A stretch of DNA of 64,000 nucleotides from Sutcliffiella rhizosphaerae (GTDB lineage Bacteria; Bacillota; Bacilli; Bacillales; Bacillaceae_I), in NCBI RefSeq assembly GCF_917563925.1, contig NZ_CAKJTJ010000006.1, positions 1 through 64,000 on the forward strand, read 5' to 3'. The notes beneath the pieces were generated by a model. That model ran no database searches. It was not told the origin of the DNA and worked only from the letters and a program-made list of their open reading frames with translations. Position 1 is the first letter of the stretch, and every line of letters starts with the position of its first letter. Both the position numbers and the translations under genes were made by a program. Positions 43,422-53,180 of the stretch are shown one piece after another.

Positions 43422-44576
43422 ATGTCCAATAAGATACTATTTTGTGCAACAGTTGATTATCATTTTAAAGCGTTTCACCTTCCTGTCATGAAATGGTTTA
43501 AGGAGCAAGGCTGGGAGGTACATGTTGCTGCTTCGGGGAACATGAATTTGCCTTTTACAGATGTGAAGTATGAAATACCTATACAGCGAGCCCCTTTTAA
43601 TAAGGGAAATGTAAAAGCATTTCAAAAGTTAAAAGCTATCATTGATAATGACAATTATTCTATTATACATTGTCACACTCCACTTGGTGGGGCGTTGACC
43701 AGACTAGCGGCTAAAGAAACCAGAAAAAGTGGGACGAAAGTAATCTACACAGCACATGGATTTCATTTCTGTAAAGGAGCTTCGGCTTTGAGCTGGCTAA
43801 TCTATTACCCAATTGAGAAACACCTTGCAAAATTTACAGATTGTTTGATAACGATTAACAGCGAGGATTACAGTATTGCAATGGAGCGGCGTTTTCAGGC
43901 TTGCCAAATAGATATCGTAAATGGAGTAGGGGTAAACACTGACCACTTTAAACCTGTTACGGAAAAACAAAGGAAAGAATTACGGCTAAAAATGGGCTTA
44001 AGGCAAGATGAGTTTCTGTTATTTTATGCTGCGGAATTTAACAAAAATAAAAATCAAAAAATCCTGATAAAAGCATTGGCTAACCTAAAAGACGAGCTCC
44101 CTAAAGCTCGTCTTTTGCTTGCAGGTGAAGGATCAACACAAGAGGGATGCAGGTTATTAGCTCGCCAATTAGGGCTGGAAGATCGCATTGATTTTCTAGG
44201 ATTTAGGAAGGATATAAATCAAATTTTACCAGCTTGTGATTTAGCTGTTGCATCTAGTTATCGGGAGGGGCTACCGGTGAATATTATGGAGGCGATGGCG
44301 TGTGGATTACCCGTCATAGCAAGTGACAATAGAGGTCATCGTGAACTGGTCTTCAACGATTACAATGGTTATTTGATTAAAGAAATGGATTCCGCACAAT
44401 TCGCAGGTGCAATCAAAAAATTATACATCAATATAGAACAGAAAAAACTATTTGGTACAAACGGGAGAACATTGATAGCAAAAAAATTCAATGAAGATAA
44501 GATAATCCTTCAACTAATTACCATCTATAAAAATTTTATGGAAGAGAAGGTGAGAATGATATGGGAAGCCCAATAA
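43422..44576 (+). CDS. epsD: Glycosyltransferase EpsD-like (GT4)
   Basis: The 384-residue GT-B enzyme has an N-terminal acceptor domain opening SNKILFCATVDYHFKAFHLP and the GT4 donor domain with the EX7E motif in YREGLPVNIMEAMACGLPV. The order after epsC matches B. subtilis. GTG at 43413 and ATG at 43416 are also in frame; ATG at 43422 is spaced best from TTGGGTG. Confidence 0.88.
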   Translation: MSNKILFCATVDYHFKAFHLPVMKWFKEQGWEVHVAASGNMNLPFTDVKYEIPIQRAPFNKGNVKAFQKLKAIIDNDNYSIIHCHTPLGGALTRLAAKETRKSGTKVIYTAHGFHFCKGASALSWLIYYPIEKHLAKFTDCLITINSEDYSIAMERRFQACQIDIVNGVGVNTDHFKPVTEKQRKELRLKMGLRQDEFLLFYAAEFNKNKNQKILIKALANLKDELPKARLLLAGEGSTQEGCRLLARQLGLEDRIDFLGFRKDINQILPACDLAVASSYREGLPVNIMEAMACGLPVIASDNRGHRELVFNDYNGYLIKEMDSAQFAGAIKKLYINIEQKKLFGTNGRTLIAKKFNEDKIILQLITIYKNFMEEKVRMIWEAQ

Positions 44577-45667
44577 GAGTTCTACATACCGTTGTTAACA
44601 TGAACCGTGGTGGAGCAGAAACACTTCTCATGAATCTCTATAGAAATATTGACCGAAAAAAAATCCAATTTGATTTTCTTACAAGTAAACCAGGCGTTTT
44701 TGATGAAGAAATTAAGAGCCTTGGAGGCACGGTGTATCGAATACCTTATGTAACGGATGTAGGTCATAAGGGATATGTCAAAGCGCTCAACCATTTTTTT
44801 ATGGTGCATCCCGAATACACAATAGTACACTCGCACATGGATAAGATGAGTGGTCTTGTCTTAAAAGCTGCAAAGGAGAATAATATAAAACACCGAATAG
44901 CCCATAGCCACAATACTAGTAGTGAAGGGAATGCCTTGGTTAAAATATATAAATGGTTTATAGGAAAAGAAATATCCAATAATGCTACTCATTATCTTGC
45001 TTGCTCTAATCAAGCAGCAAAATGGCTATATAGGAAAAAAGCAAATAAAGCAAGAATTATTAGGAACGGAATTATACCTGAAGAATTTATTTATTCACCC
45101 ATATATAGAGAGCAAATAAGGGCAGAGTTTGGGCTGAACAACTCAGCTTTTGTAATGGGTCATATTGGTAGATTTAATGTCCAAAAAAATCATACCTTTC
45201 TACTTGATATCTTTTCAAAGGTCGTAAGTAAAGATAAAAGTGCTTATCTATTATTAGTAGGAGATGGAGCATTACGTAAAGATTTAGAGAAAAAAATAAA
45301 TCAATTAAAAATTGAGAAAAACGTGATTTTTGCAGGGGTAAGAAGTGATATTTCACGCATACTTCATGGCATCGATCTCTTCGTTTTCCCGTCACTACAT
45401 GAGGGACTGCCTGTAACATTAATCGAAGCACAAGGGGCAAGTGTCCCTTGTTTAATATCAGATGTCATTACAAGAGAAGTAGATATGGGGTTAAATTTAA
45501 TTCAATTTCTTTCATTAAATAACAAAGAAAAGTGGATTGAACATATAGAATTGGCGATGAATACACCTAACACTCGTTTTTCAGATTCAATAGTAGCTTT
45601 ACAAGCCAATGGATATGACATTAGAAATACTGCTTCATGGACAGAAGGTTTTTACTCTGCAATATAG
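44561..45667 (+). CDS. epsF: Glycosyltransferase EpsF-like (GT4)
   Basis: The 368-residue GT4 enzyme starts PIRVLHTVVNMNRGGAETLLMN, with the donor motif LHEGLPVTLIEAQGASVP. The full N- and C-domain are present. AAGGTGAG is eight bases upstream. It overlaps the end of epsD by 16 bases. Confidence 0.88.
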   Translation: MGSPIRVLHTVVNMNRGGAETLLMNLYRNIDRKKIQFDFLTSKPGVFDEEIKSLGGTVYRIPYVTDVGHKGYVKALNHFFMVHPEYTIVHSHMDKMSGLVLKAAKENNIKHRIAHSHNTSSEGNALVKIYKWFIGKEISNNATHYLACSNQAAKWLYRKKANKARIIRNGIIPEEFIYSPIYREQIRAEFGLNNSAFVMGHIGRFNVQKNHTFLLDIFSKVVSKDKSAYLLLVGDGALRKDLEKKINQLKIEKNVIFAGVRSDISRILHGIDLFVFPSLHEGLPVTLIEAQGASVPCLISDVITREVDMGLNLIQFLSLNNKEKWIEHIELAMNTPNTRFSDSIVALQANGYDIRNTASWTEGFYSAI

Positions 45668-45681
45668 AAGGAGGTCTATTC

Positions 45682-46566
45682 ATGAAGTTACTTACAATCT
45701 TCACGCCAACATTTAATAGAGGTTATTGCTTAGGGAAATGTTACGAAAGTCTGAAGAACCAGACAAACAAAGAATTTGTCTGGTTGATTATTGATGACGG
45801 ATCAAATGATGAGACTCAAGTGCTCGTTAACTTATGGAAAAAAGAAGATCTTATCGAAATAGTGTATGTTTGGCAAGAGAACCAAGGAATGCATGGAGCT
45901 CACAATACAGCCTATGAATTAATAAAGACGGAACTAAATGTATGTATTGATTCTGATGATTATATGCCTGAAGATGCAGTGGAAAAGATAGTTAGCTTTT
46001 GGAAGAAGAATGGGCATGACGGTGTTAGTGGAATAGTAGGATTGGACCTCTTTTCAAATGGAGATGTGATAGGAACTCCATTACCAAGCGACCTAAAAAC
46101 ATCTACACTCTATAATCTGTATTACAGGTATGGTGTCAAAGGTGATAAAAAGCTTGTATATAGAACAGAATTAACAAAAAAATATCCATATCCTTTATTT
46201 TTAGGAGAGCGGTATGTTGGCTTGGCCTATAAGTATTACAAACTGGATATGCATTATGAATTATTAATAATGAATGAACCGCTTTGTATTGTTGAATATC
46301 TTCCTGATGGTTCATCTGTCAATATGCTAAAGCAATATCGAAATAATCCAGAGGGATTTGCCTTTTATCGAAAAGAGCTAATGAAACTGCCTTTTGTTAG
46401 CTTTTCATTCAAACTAAGACAGGCGATTCATTATGTATCTAGCAGCCTACTATTGAAAAGGGGAGTCTTTAATAAGGAAGGACCTAACAAGGCGATAACG
46501 ATATTGGCTTTCCCATTTGGAGCAATGCTTTATTTATTCATTTTGACAAAAACCAAAGTTGCATAG
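45682..46566 (+). CDS. Family 2 glycosyltransferase
   Basis: The 294-residue GT-A enzyme has the nucleotide-sugar fold TIFTPTFNRGYCLGKCYESL and the acidic motif CIDSDDYM. The ATG at 45682 follows AAGGAGG. In B. subtilis the GT2 gene in this neighbourhood is epsE, but this protein does not look close to EpsE, so no clutch function is proposed. Confidence 0.85.
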   Translation: MKLLTIFTPTFNRGYCLGKCYESLKNQTNKEFVWLIIDDGSNDETQVLVNLWKKEDLIEIVYVWQENQGMHGAHNTAYELIKTELNVCIDSDDYMPEDAVEKIVSFWKKNGHDGVSGIVGLDLFSNGDVIGTPLPSDLKTSTLYNLYYRYGVKGDKKLVYRTELTKKYPYPLFLGERYVGLAYKYYKLDMHYELLIMNEPLCIVEYLPDGSSVNMLKQYRNNPEGFAFYRKELMKLPFVSFSFKLRQAIHYVSSSLLLKRGVFNKEGPNKAITILAFPFGAMLYLFILTKTKVA

Positions 46567-46596
46567 TAGGTCTTTTATGAAAGGACTCAAAAGTAA

Positions 46597-47670
46597 ATGA
46601 CCATACTTTATATAAATCTTGTAGTAGTGTTTCTTTTGTCACTTGGTGCACGTTATTTCGCCATGCCAGCATATGTAACCTCGACCTATTCACCTGTTGA
46701 GGTAAAACCAAGCAGGTACTTAATAATGATAGCAACTCTTACAATAATTCTAGTATCTGGATTACGGAGGAACATTGGTGATACTTACTTTTATATTCAT
46801 TATTTTGAAATCAATGATTTTACATGGGATTTTATCTTAAGCCAGAAAGACATAGGTTTCGGCATTCTTCAGATGGTATTAAAGTCGATATCGGAAGAAC
46901 CTCAGATATTAATTCTATGTACTGCGCTAATTACGAATGCGTTTATTGCATTTACTCTCTATAAATACTCAAGAATGATTGAGTTAAGTCTTTATGTATA
47001 TATCACAAGTGGATTATTTCTAGTTTCAATGAATGGCATAAGGCAGTTCCTGGCTGCAGCAATCATCTTTGCTGCAACTAAATATATTATGGATGGAAGT
47101 TGGAAGAAGTTTACTATAATAATACTAATCGCTTCCACGTTTCATCAAAGTGCACTAATATTTATTCCAATATATTTTCTAATAAGAAGAAAAGCATGGA
47201 CCAGAACTACATTCATTTTAATAACTTTGTCACTGATTATTGTGGTAGCATACAATCGGTTCTCAAGTATATTATTTAGTGCTCTATCAGATACCCAGTA
47301 TGGACACTATAGTGATTTCTCGGAGGGTGGAGCAAGTATTGTTAGAGTCATAGTATACGCAGCACCTTTGTTGCTAGCATATTTAGGAAGAGAAAAGCTA
47401 AGGATAATCTTTCCTAACAGTGACTACATTGTTAATCTTTGTATTCTAAACTTAATTTTTATGGTAATTGCTTCACAGAATTGGATTTTTGCAAGGTTTA
47501 CCATTTACTTTGGATTATTCAATCTCATACTAATATCATGGGTAGTAAAACTAGTAAGAGAAAAAGATCAAAAGCTTTTATATTTTGGAATCATTATTTG
47601 TTACTTCATTTATTTCTACTATGAGCATGTAGTTTCTCTTAATATTGAATATAAAAGTAATTTTTTTTAA
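46597..47670 (+). CDS. epsG: EpsG-like polysaccharide polymerase
   Basis: The 357-residue protein has 9-11 hydrophobic segments and the EpsG-family pattern MNGIRQFLAAAIIFAATKYI and ASTFHQSALIFIPIYF. It probably links repeat units outside the membrane, in the Wzy manner. AAAGGACT precedes the ATG. Confidence 0.87.
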   Translation: MTILYINLVVVFLLSLGARYFAMPAYVTSTYSPVEVKPSRYLIMIATLTIILVSGLRRNIGDTYFYIHYFEINDFTWDFILSQKDIGFGILQMVLKSISEEPQILILCTALITNAFIAFTLYKYSRMIELSLYVYITSGLFLVSMNGIRQFLAAAIIFAATKYIMDGSWKKFTIIILIASTFHQSALIFIPIYFLIRRKAWTRTTFILITLSLIIVVAYNRFSSILFSALSDTQYGHYSDFSEGGASIVRVIVYAAPLLLAYLGREKLRIIFPNSDYIVNLCILNLIFMVIASQNWIFARFTIYFGLFNLILISWVVKLVREKDQKLLYFGIIICYFIYFYYEHVVSLNIEYKSNFF

Positions 47671-47737
47671 AGAGTTAATTAGTATTCTAGAAACAAGTTA
47701 GAAAGATGTAAAAAATAAGAGGGAGAAGGGGATAAAG

Positions 47738-48352
47738 GTGAAGAGAAGCTTTGATGTCCTTATGACACTATTAGCCTTGCTGATATTCTTCCCGATAATA
47801 GTAACAGTTTTCTTTTTGATAAAAATAAAGCTAGGATCGCCAGTTATATTTAAACAAGTAAGACCTGGATTAAACGGAAAACCATTTCTTCTTTATAAAT
47901 TTCGTACGATGAATGAAAAAAAAGATAGGTTTGGGAAATTCCTTCCGGATGATAAGAGAATGACTCCACTCGGAACTTTCTTAAGAAAATTTAGTCTAGA
48001 TGAACTACCTCAATTATTTAATGTGTTAAGAGGAGAATTAAGTTTGGTTGGACCGCGCCCTTTATTAATGGAATATCTACCACTGTATACGAGAGAACAA
48101 TTTAGAAGACACGAGACTCTTCCAGGAATCACAGGGTGGGCACAAGTAAATGGCCGAAATCTTATCTCTTGGGAAGAGAAATTCGACTTGGATGTATGGT
48201 ATGTAGAAAACCGATCCTTTTTATTAGATTTAAAGATATTATACCTAACAGTCCTTAAAGTAGTAAAAAAGGAAGGAATAAACCAACCAGGTTCTGCTAC
48301 TATTCGTCCTTTTACAGGAAGAAAACCAAAAGCTGGGAGTGGTCTCGGATGA
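47738..48352 (+). CDS. epsL: Undecaprenyl-phosphate sugar phosphotransferase EpsL
   Basis: The 204-residue initiating transferase has one N-terminal membrane segment and the bacterial sugar-transferase motifs KFRTMNEKKD, FSLDELPQLFNVLRGELSLVGPRPLL and PGITGWAQVNGRN. It puts the first sugar phosphate on the lipid carrier. GTG start behind a purine-rich site. It overlaps epsM by four bases. Confidence 0.94.
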   Translation: MKRSFDVLMTLLALLIFFPIIVTVFFLIKIKLGSPVIFKQVRPGLNGKPFLLYKFRTMNEKKDRFGKFLPDDKRMTPLGTFLRKFSLDELPQLFNVLRGELSLVGPRPLLMEYLPLYTREQFRRHETLPGITGWAQVNGRNLISWEEKFDLDVWYVENRSFLLDLKILYLTVLKVVKKEGINQPGSATIRPFTGRKPKAGSGLG

Positions 48353-49011
48353 CGAGAGTCGTTATGGTCGGTCAGGGAGGACACAGCAAAGTCTTATATG
48401 ATTTAATTTCATTACAAAAAGACTTAATTTTCATGGGGTTTTTAGATGATAAGTATGATGAACTGTTTGAAGAAAAAGGTCTCTTTTACGGTCCTATACG
48501 GTCTGCCAAAGAGCTACTAGTTAAATACACAGATTTAAACTTTATTATAGCAATTGGAAATAACAAAGTAAGAAAGGGAATCACAGAAAAGTTAGCACTC
48601 AAAAATTCTCAATATCATTTACTTATTCATCCAACCGCAGTGGTAAGTGGCTCAGCAGTAATTGGAGAAGGGTCTGTAATAATGGCAAATGCAGTCGTAA
48701 ACGCGGAATCAAGAATTGGTGCCCACACGATTATCAATACAGGAGCAATTGTAGAACACGAGAGCAAACTTGAAGAATTTTCACACATTTCTCCCAATGC
48801 TACATTAACAGGATGCGTTCATTTGGAGGAGGGAGTTCATATCGGTGCAGGGGCTACAATAATCCCTAACATAAGAATAGGAAAATGGTCAACAATTGGT
48901 GCAGGAGCTACAGTAATACATCATATTCCTTCTTATAGCACAGCTGTTGGAGTACCCGCAAAAATTAAGTGGAAAGAAGGTGAAGAGGTTGTCGCAGTTC
49001 GAATCCAGTGA
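48349..49011 (+). CDS. epsM: Sugar O/N-acetyltransferase EpsM (PglD family)
   Basis: The 220-residue protein has a small Rossmann-like N-domain (VVMVGQGGHSKVLYDLI) and a left-handed beta-helix (IGEGSVIMANAVVNAESRIG, GAGATIIPNIRIGKWSTIGAG) closing with VGVPAKIKWK. With EpsC and EpsN it should make an acetylated diamino-deoxy sugar, as in PglFED. Confidence 0.93.
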   Translation: MTRVVMVGQGGHSKVLYDLISLQKDLIFMGFLDDKYDELFEEKGLFYGPIRSAKELLVKYTDLNFIIAIGNNKVRKGITEKLALKNSQYHLLIHPTAVVSGSAVIGEGSVIMANAVVNAESRIGAHTIINTGAIVEHESKLEEFSHISPNATLTGCVHLEEGVHIGAGATIIPNIRIGKWSTIGAGATVIHHIPSYSTAVGVPAKIKWKEGEEVVAVRIQ

Positions 49012-50161
49012 TCGAATATACTTATCTCCACCTCACATGAGTGGTAATGAAATGAAATACGTAACCGAAGCATTCCAAACAAACTGGATTGCACCTTTAG
49101 GGCCAAACGTAGACGCATTTGAAAAAGAAATAGCAGAAAAAGTAGGGGTCAATGATGCCGTAGCAGTAAGTTCAGGAACTGCAGCCATTCATTTGGCTCT
49201 TTCTTTATTAGGTGTAGGAAAAGGGGATAAGGTTTTCTGCTCCACCTTAACGTTTGTGGCCAGTGCAAATCCTATCCTATATCAAGGAGCAGAGCCGGTG
49301 TTCATTGATTCCGAACCTGATACGTGGAATATGTCTCCTAAGGCGTTACAAAGAGCTCTTCAGGAATCTTTTGCAAAAGGTAATCTTCCTAAGGCAGTTA
49401 TTGTTGTCAACCTTTATGGGCAAAGTGCAAAAATGGATGAGATTGTCTCCTTATGCAATATGTATCGAGTACCTGTTATTGAAGATGCTGCTGAATCACT
49501 TGGTTCATCTTACAAGGGAATTCCAAGTGGTACATTCGGCATTATGGGGATATATTCTTTCAATGGTAATAAAATAATCACAACTTCTGGTGGTGGAATG
49601 CTTGTCACGAACAATAAAGAACTCGCAGTAAAAGCTAGATTTTTAGCTGCACAAGCACGAGATAATGCTATTCATTACCAACATAGTCAAATGGGTTATA
49701 ACTACAGATTAAGTAATATATTAGCAGGCATAGGTAGAAGTCAACTGGAAGTCCTGGATAAAAGAGTGCTGGAAAGAAGAGAAGTATTTAAGCGATATGT
49801 GAAGGGACTTCATAATATTGATGGTATTTCTTTTATGCCAGAGCTTACAAATTCAATCTCGAACAGATGGTTGACTGCTGTTTTAGTATCTGAAGAAGCA
49901 GGTGTTACATCTAGTCAAGTAATTACAGCATTGGCGCAAGAAAATATAGAAGCTAGGCCAGTTTGGAAGCCACTCCATCTTCAACCTTTGTTTAAGAATT
50001 GTAAGTACTTCCGGCATAGTGAAACTATTGATGTAGCAACCGAATTTTTCCAACGAGGAATATGTTTACCTTCTGGTTCCAACCTTACTATTGAAGATCA
50101 AGATCGAGTTATAAATTGTATTAAGCAGATTACCAATAAATCTCTGGTAATGGGAGGATGA
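48989..50161 (+). CDS. epsN: PLP-dependent sugar aminotransferase EpsN
   Basis: The 390-residue DegT/DnrJ/EryC1-type enzyme has VEDAAESLGS-like IEDAAESLGSSYKG and the PLP lysine in FNGNKIITTSGGGM. It aminates the 4-keto sugar from EpsC. TTG at 48989 with AAGGTGA five bases before gives the homologue-like start; the frame is open back to 48947. It overlaps epsM by 23 bases. Confidence 0.94.
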   Translation: MSQFESSDRIYLSPPHMSGNEMKYVTEAFQTNWIAPLGPNVDAFEKEIAEKVGVNDAVAVSSGTAAIHLALSLLGVGKGDKVFCSTLTFVASANPILYQGAEPVFIDSEPDTWNMSPKALQRALQESFAKGNLPKAVIVVNLYGQSAKMDEIVSLCNMYRVPVIEDAAESLGSSYKGIPSGTFGIMGIYSFNGNKIITTSGGGMLVTNNKELAVKARFLAAQARDNAIHYQHSQMGYNYRLSNILAGIGRSQLEVLDKRVLERREVFKRYVKGLHNIDGISFMPELTNSISNRWLTAVLVSEEAGVTSSQVITALAQENIEARPVWKPLHLQPLFKNCKYFRHSETIDVATEFFQRGICLPSGSNLTIEDQDRVINCIKQITNKSLVMGG

Positions 50162-50910
50162 AATTATTGGATATTACGAAACAAAAAATCCCAAAAATAA
50201 TCCACTACTGTTGGTTTGGAGGAAAAGATAAACCTGCTATTGTAAAAAAATGTATGGAAACTTGGGAAGCTCATCTGAAAGATTACCAGTTTATTGAATG
50301 GAATGAATCAAATGTAAATTTACAAGAAAGTAGGTATGCCGAAGAAGCATATCGGACTGGCAAGTATGCGTTTGTGAGTGATTATATACGTGTTAAAGCA
50401 TTATTTGAGTTTGGAGGAATCTATTTAGATACAGATGTAGAAGTATTTAAGCCATTTGATGAGCTTCTTGTAAATGAATCTTTTTGGGGTTTCGAACAAG
50501 AAAACTTTATCGCGACTAGTACAATTGGTGCCGCACCAAAAAATAAGCTAATAAAAGAATTTTTTGATTTGTATAAGAACAAATCCTTTATCAAAGAAGA
50601 TGGGGAAATGAATAACTTAACAAATGTAGCAATGGTAACAAAGATGCTAGAAGATTTAGGTTTAGTTAGAAATGGAAAACTACAAACAATTCAAGGGTTA
50701 GGTACAGTTTATCCACAAACATACTTCTCCCCATTCGACTATATTAATTGCAGATATTTTCTTACAAATAATTCCTTTACCATGCATCATTTTCATAAAA
50801 GTTGGCTGCCATGGGATGCTAAGTTCAAAGGAAAGCTTAAGGCTACAACCGCATTCTTTATAGGAGGAGAAAATGTAGCAAAACTAAGAAAGGCATTCAC
50901 CAAAAGGTAA
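50158..50910 (+). CDS. Glycosyltransferase of the DXD sugar-binding (GT32-like) type
   Basis: The 250-residue protein starts IPKIIHYCWFGGKDKPAIVKKC and has the DXD site in FGGIYLDTDVEVFKP. This family makes capsule and O-antigen linkages. It follows epsN with a four-base overlap, starting a block of genes absent from B. subtilis eps. Confidence 0.87.
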   Translation: MKLLDITKQKIPKIIHYCWFGGKDKPAIVKKCMETWEAHLKDYQFIEWNESNVNLQESRYAEEAYRTGKYAFVSDYIRVKALFEFGGIYLDTDVEVFKPFDELLVNESFWGFEQENFIATSTIGAAPKNKLIKEFFDLYKNKSFIKEDGEMNNLTNVAMVTKMLEDLGLVRNGKLQTIQGLGTVYPQTYFSPFDYINCRYFLTNNSFTMHHFHKSWLPWDAKFKGKLKATTAFFIGGENVAKLRKAFTKR

Positions 50911-50918
50911 GGTGTATC

Positions 50919-52112
50919 ATGAAAAATATTCTTATAGCTACCTATGATTTGGAAGTAGGGGGAGTGGAGAGAAGCCTTATTAGCATGTTGGATCAATTTA
51001 ATTATGATAATTATAAAGTGGATCTCATGCTTTATAAACACAACGGAGATTTTTTACCTTTGCTCACTAATAAGGTGAATTTGTTAAAAGAGGTGAAACA
51101 GTATTCAACCTTTCGTAAACCAATCGTAACGGTTTTGAAAGATAAACATCTTTTAATAGCATCCACTAGAATAATTGCTAAGTTACATGCAAATATTATT
51201 GGGAAACTAAATCGTGTTTCAGAACCAGGTTATTATCAGATGCAGTATATGTGGAAATATGTTCTGCCTTATTTACCTTATGTTGAAAAGGAATATGATG
51301 TAGCAATGAGTTATCTATGGCCACATGATTTCGTAGCAGAAAAAGTAAGGGCGAAAAAAAAGATTGCATGGATTCATACAGACTATTCTACTATAGAGAC
51401 GGATGAAAAACGGGATATATATTTATGGTCCAAATTTGATTATATTGTTGCTGTTTCAGAAGCATGTAAAGTATCTTTTATTAGAAAATATCCAACGTTA
51501 GAAAATAGAGTAAAAGTTATGGAAAATATAATATCAGCAGAGTTAATAAAGAAATTGTCTAATGAACTAGTTGATAATCCATTAGAAAAAGATACTAGAT
51601 TTAAAATTATTACAGTCGCAAGATTATCGCACGCAAAAGGAATAGACAATGCCATCAAAGCATTAAAAATTCTAATCAATAAAGGATATAGCAATCTGGT
51701 TTGGTACGTAGTTGGATATGGAGGAGATGAAGACAAATTAAAGGAACTAATAAACGAGAATCAATTGAATGATCACTTTATGTTACTCGGAAAAAAAGTC
51801 AATCCATATCCATACATAAAAGCCGCAGATCTATATGTACAACCATCAAGATATGAGGGGAAGGCTGTAACGGTTAGTGAGGCACAGGTGTTAGGAAAAG
51901 CAATTGTTATTACCAATTATTTAACAGCCTCTAGTCAATTAAAAAAAGATATCGAAGGTTTGATTTGCGAGAACAGCCCGACAGGCATTGCTACAGAAGT
52001 CGAAAGGCTATACGTAAATGAAAAAATCAGAAGTAATATGGAAATCGAAAATAAAAAACTAATATATGATAATGCAGTGGAATTAGATAATCTTTACAGG
52101 TTGATAAATTAA
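50919..52112 (+). CDS. Glycosyltransferase GT4, paralogue 1
   Basis: The 397-residue GT-B protein opens KNILIATYDLEVGGVERSLI and has RYEGKAVTVSEAQVLGKAI with the EX7E pair. It resembles the genes at 53177 and 55532 in the N-terminal GG(V/A/T)E(R/K) pattern and middle 'DVAMSY...KKIAWIHTDY'. The composition is visibly AT-rich. Confidence 0.85.
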   Translation: MKNILIATYDLEVGGVERSLISMLDQFNYDNYKVDLMLYKHNGDFLPLLTNKVNLLKEVKQYSTFRKPIVTVLKDKHLLIASTRIIAKLHANIIGKLNRVSEPGYYQMQYMWKYVLPYLPYVEKEYDVAMSYLWPHDFVAEKVRAKKKIAWIHTDYSTIETDEKRDIYLWSKFDYIVAVSEACKVSFIRKYPTLENRVKVMENIISAELIKKLSNELVDNPLEKDTRFKIITVARLSHAKGIDNAIKALKILINKGYSNLVWYVVGYGGDEDKLKELINENQLNDHFMLLGKKVNPYPYIKAADLYVQPSRYEGKAVTVSEAQVLGKAIVITNYLTASSQLKKDIEGLICENSPTGIATEVERLYVNEKIRSNMEIENKKLIYDNAVELDNLYRLIN

Positions 52113-52139
52113 TGTTTGGAAGATAGAGGGTGTTAATTA

Positions 52140-53180
52140 TTGAACCCAATAGTAAGTATTATTATGCCTGCTTACAACTGCCAAGAATATATATCAAAGT
52201 GTATTGAAAGTGTACTTAATCAATCTTATAAAAGTTTCGAATTAATTATTATCAATGATGGATCAATAGATAATACAGAAAAGGTAATAGATGAGTATCG
52301 ACAATCTGATAGTAGAATTATCTATCATCATCAAAACAACCAAGGACCATCAGCAGCAAGAAATGTGGGGATACTCATGTCGAGAGGTGAATATATAACA
52401 TTTATAGATTCTGATGACACTGTCAACGAAAAATATGTGGAATTGTTACTATCTAATATGAATAAAACAAATGCAGATATTACTTGTAGTGGATATGTTG
52501 ATATTTCTAAATTCGGTACCTTTTATCATAATGATTTCATAGATGAAAACATTATGACTACTAATGAATTTTTAAAAATGGTCTGCCGTGGAACTGGCGG
52601 GGTATTGTGGAGTAAATTATTTAGAAATAGCCTCATTAAAGAACATAGCTTACTGTTAGATGAAGAAATTTTCATGTGTGAAGATCTGATCTTTGTTATG
52701 GAATATGCAGAAAAATGTACCTCTTTCAGTATAGTAGATAAAAATTTATATCACTATAATAGACTAAATGAAAAGAGTATAAGTGCAAATATATCACCTT
52801 CGTATCTAGGAAACTATATTAAGGTCTGGGAGAAGATGAAGGGAATATTAGCATCTAATATTAAAGAAAAAAATGAAGTAGAAGATATAATCAGAGAAAA
52901 AGTGCAAGCTGTAGCAATAAAAATTATAGAGCAACAATGTTCGGATATAACAAAAGCTAACATTAAGGTTTTAGTTACTAACATAAATATGCTTTTGAAA
53001 AATAAGTATCTCTCCAATTATAAATCCAACTTTAAATCTACTAATAAACTATATAGTCCAATGATATTCTTTATTAAAAACAATCTAACTTTCTTATGTA
53101 TTTGTTACGGAGTGAATTTAACGGTACTTAAGAAAATTAACAACCTAAAATTATCTATAAGAAAGATAGTAAATGTATGA
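52140..53180 (+). CDS. Family 2 glycosyltransferase
   Basis: The 346-residue GT-A protein begins NPIVSIIMPAYNCQEYISKC, with the DXD-type TFIDSDDTV. The C-terminal third is helical. TTG start behind AGAGGGTG. It overlaps the next gene by four bases. Confidence 0.85.
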   Translation: MNPIVSIIMPAYNCQEYISKCIESVLNQSYKSFELIIINDGSIDNTEKVIDEYRQSDSRIIYHHQNNQGPSAARNVGILMSRGEYITFIDSDDTVNEKYVELLLSNMNKTNADITCSGYVDISKFGTFYHNDFIDENIMTTNEFLKMVCRGTGGVLWSKLFRNSLIKEHSLLLDEEIFMCEDLIFVMEYAEKCTSFSIVDKNLYHYNRLNEKSISANISPSYLGNYIKVWEKMKGILASNIKEKNEVEDIIREKVQAVAIKIIEQQCSDITKANIKVLVTNINMLLKNKYLSNYKSNFKSTNKLYSPMIFFIKNNLTFLCICYGVNLTVLKKINNLKLSIRKIVNV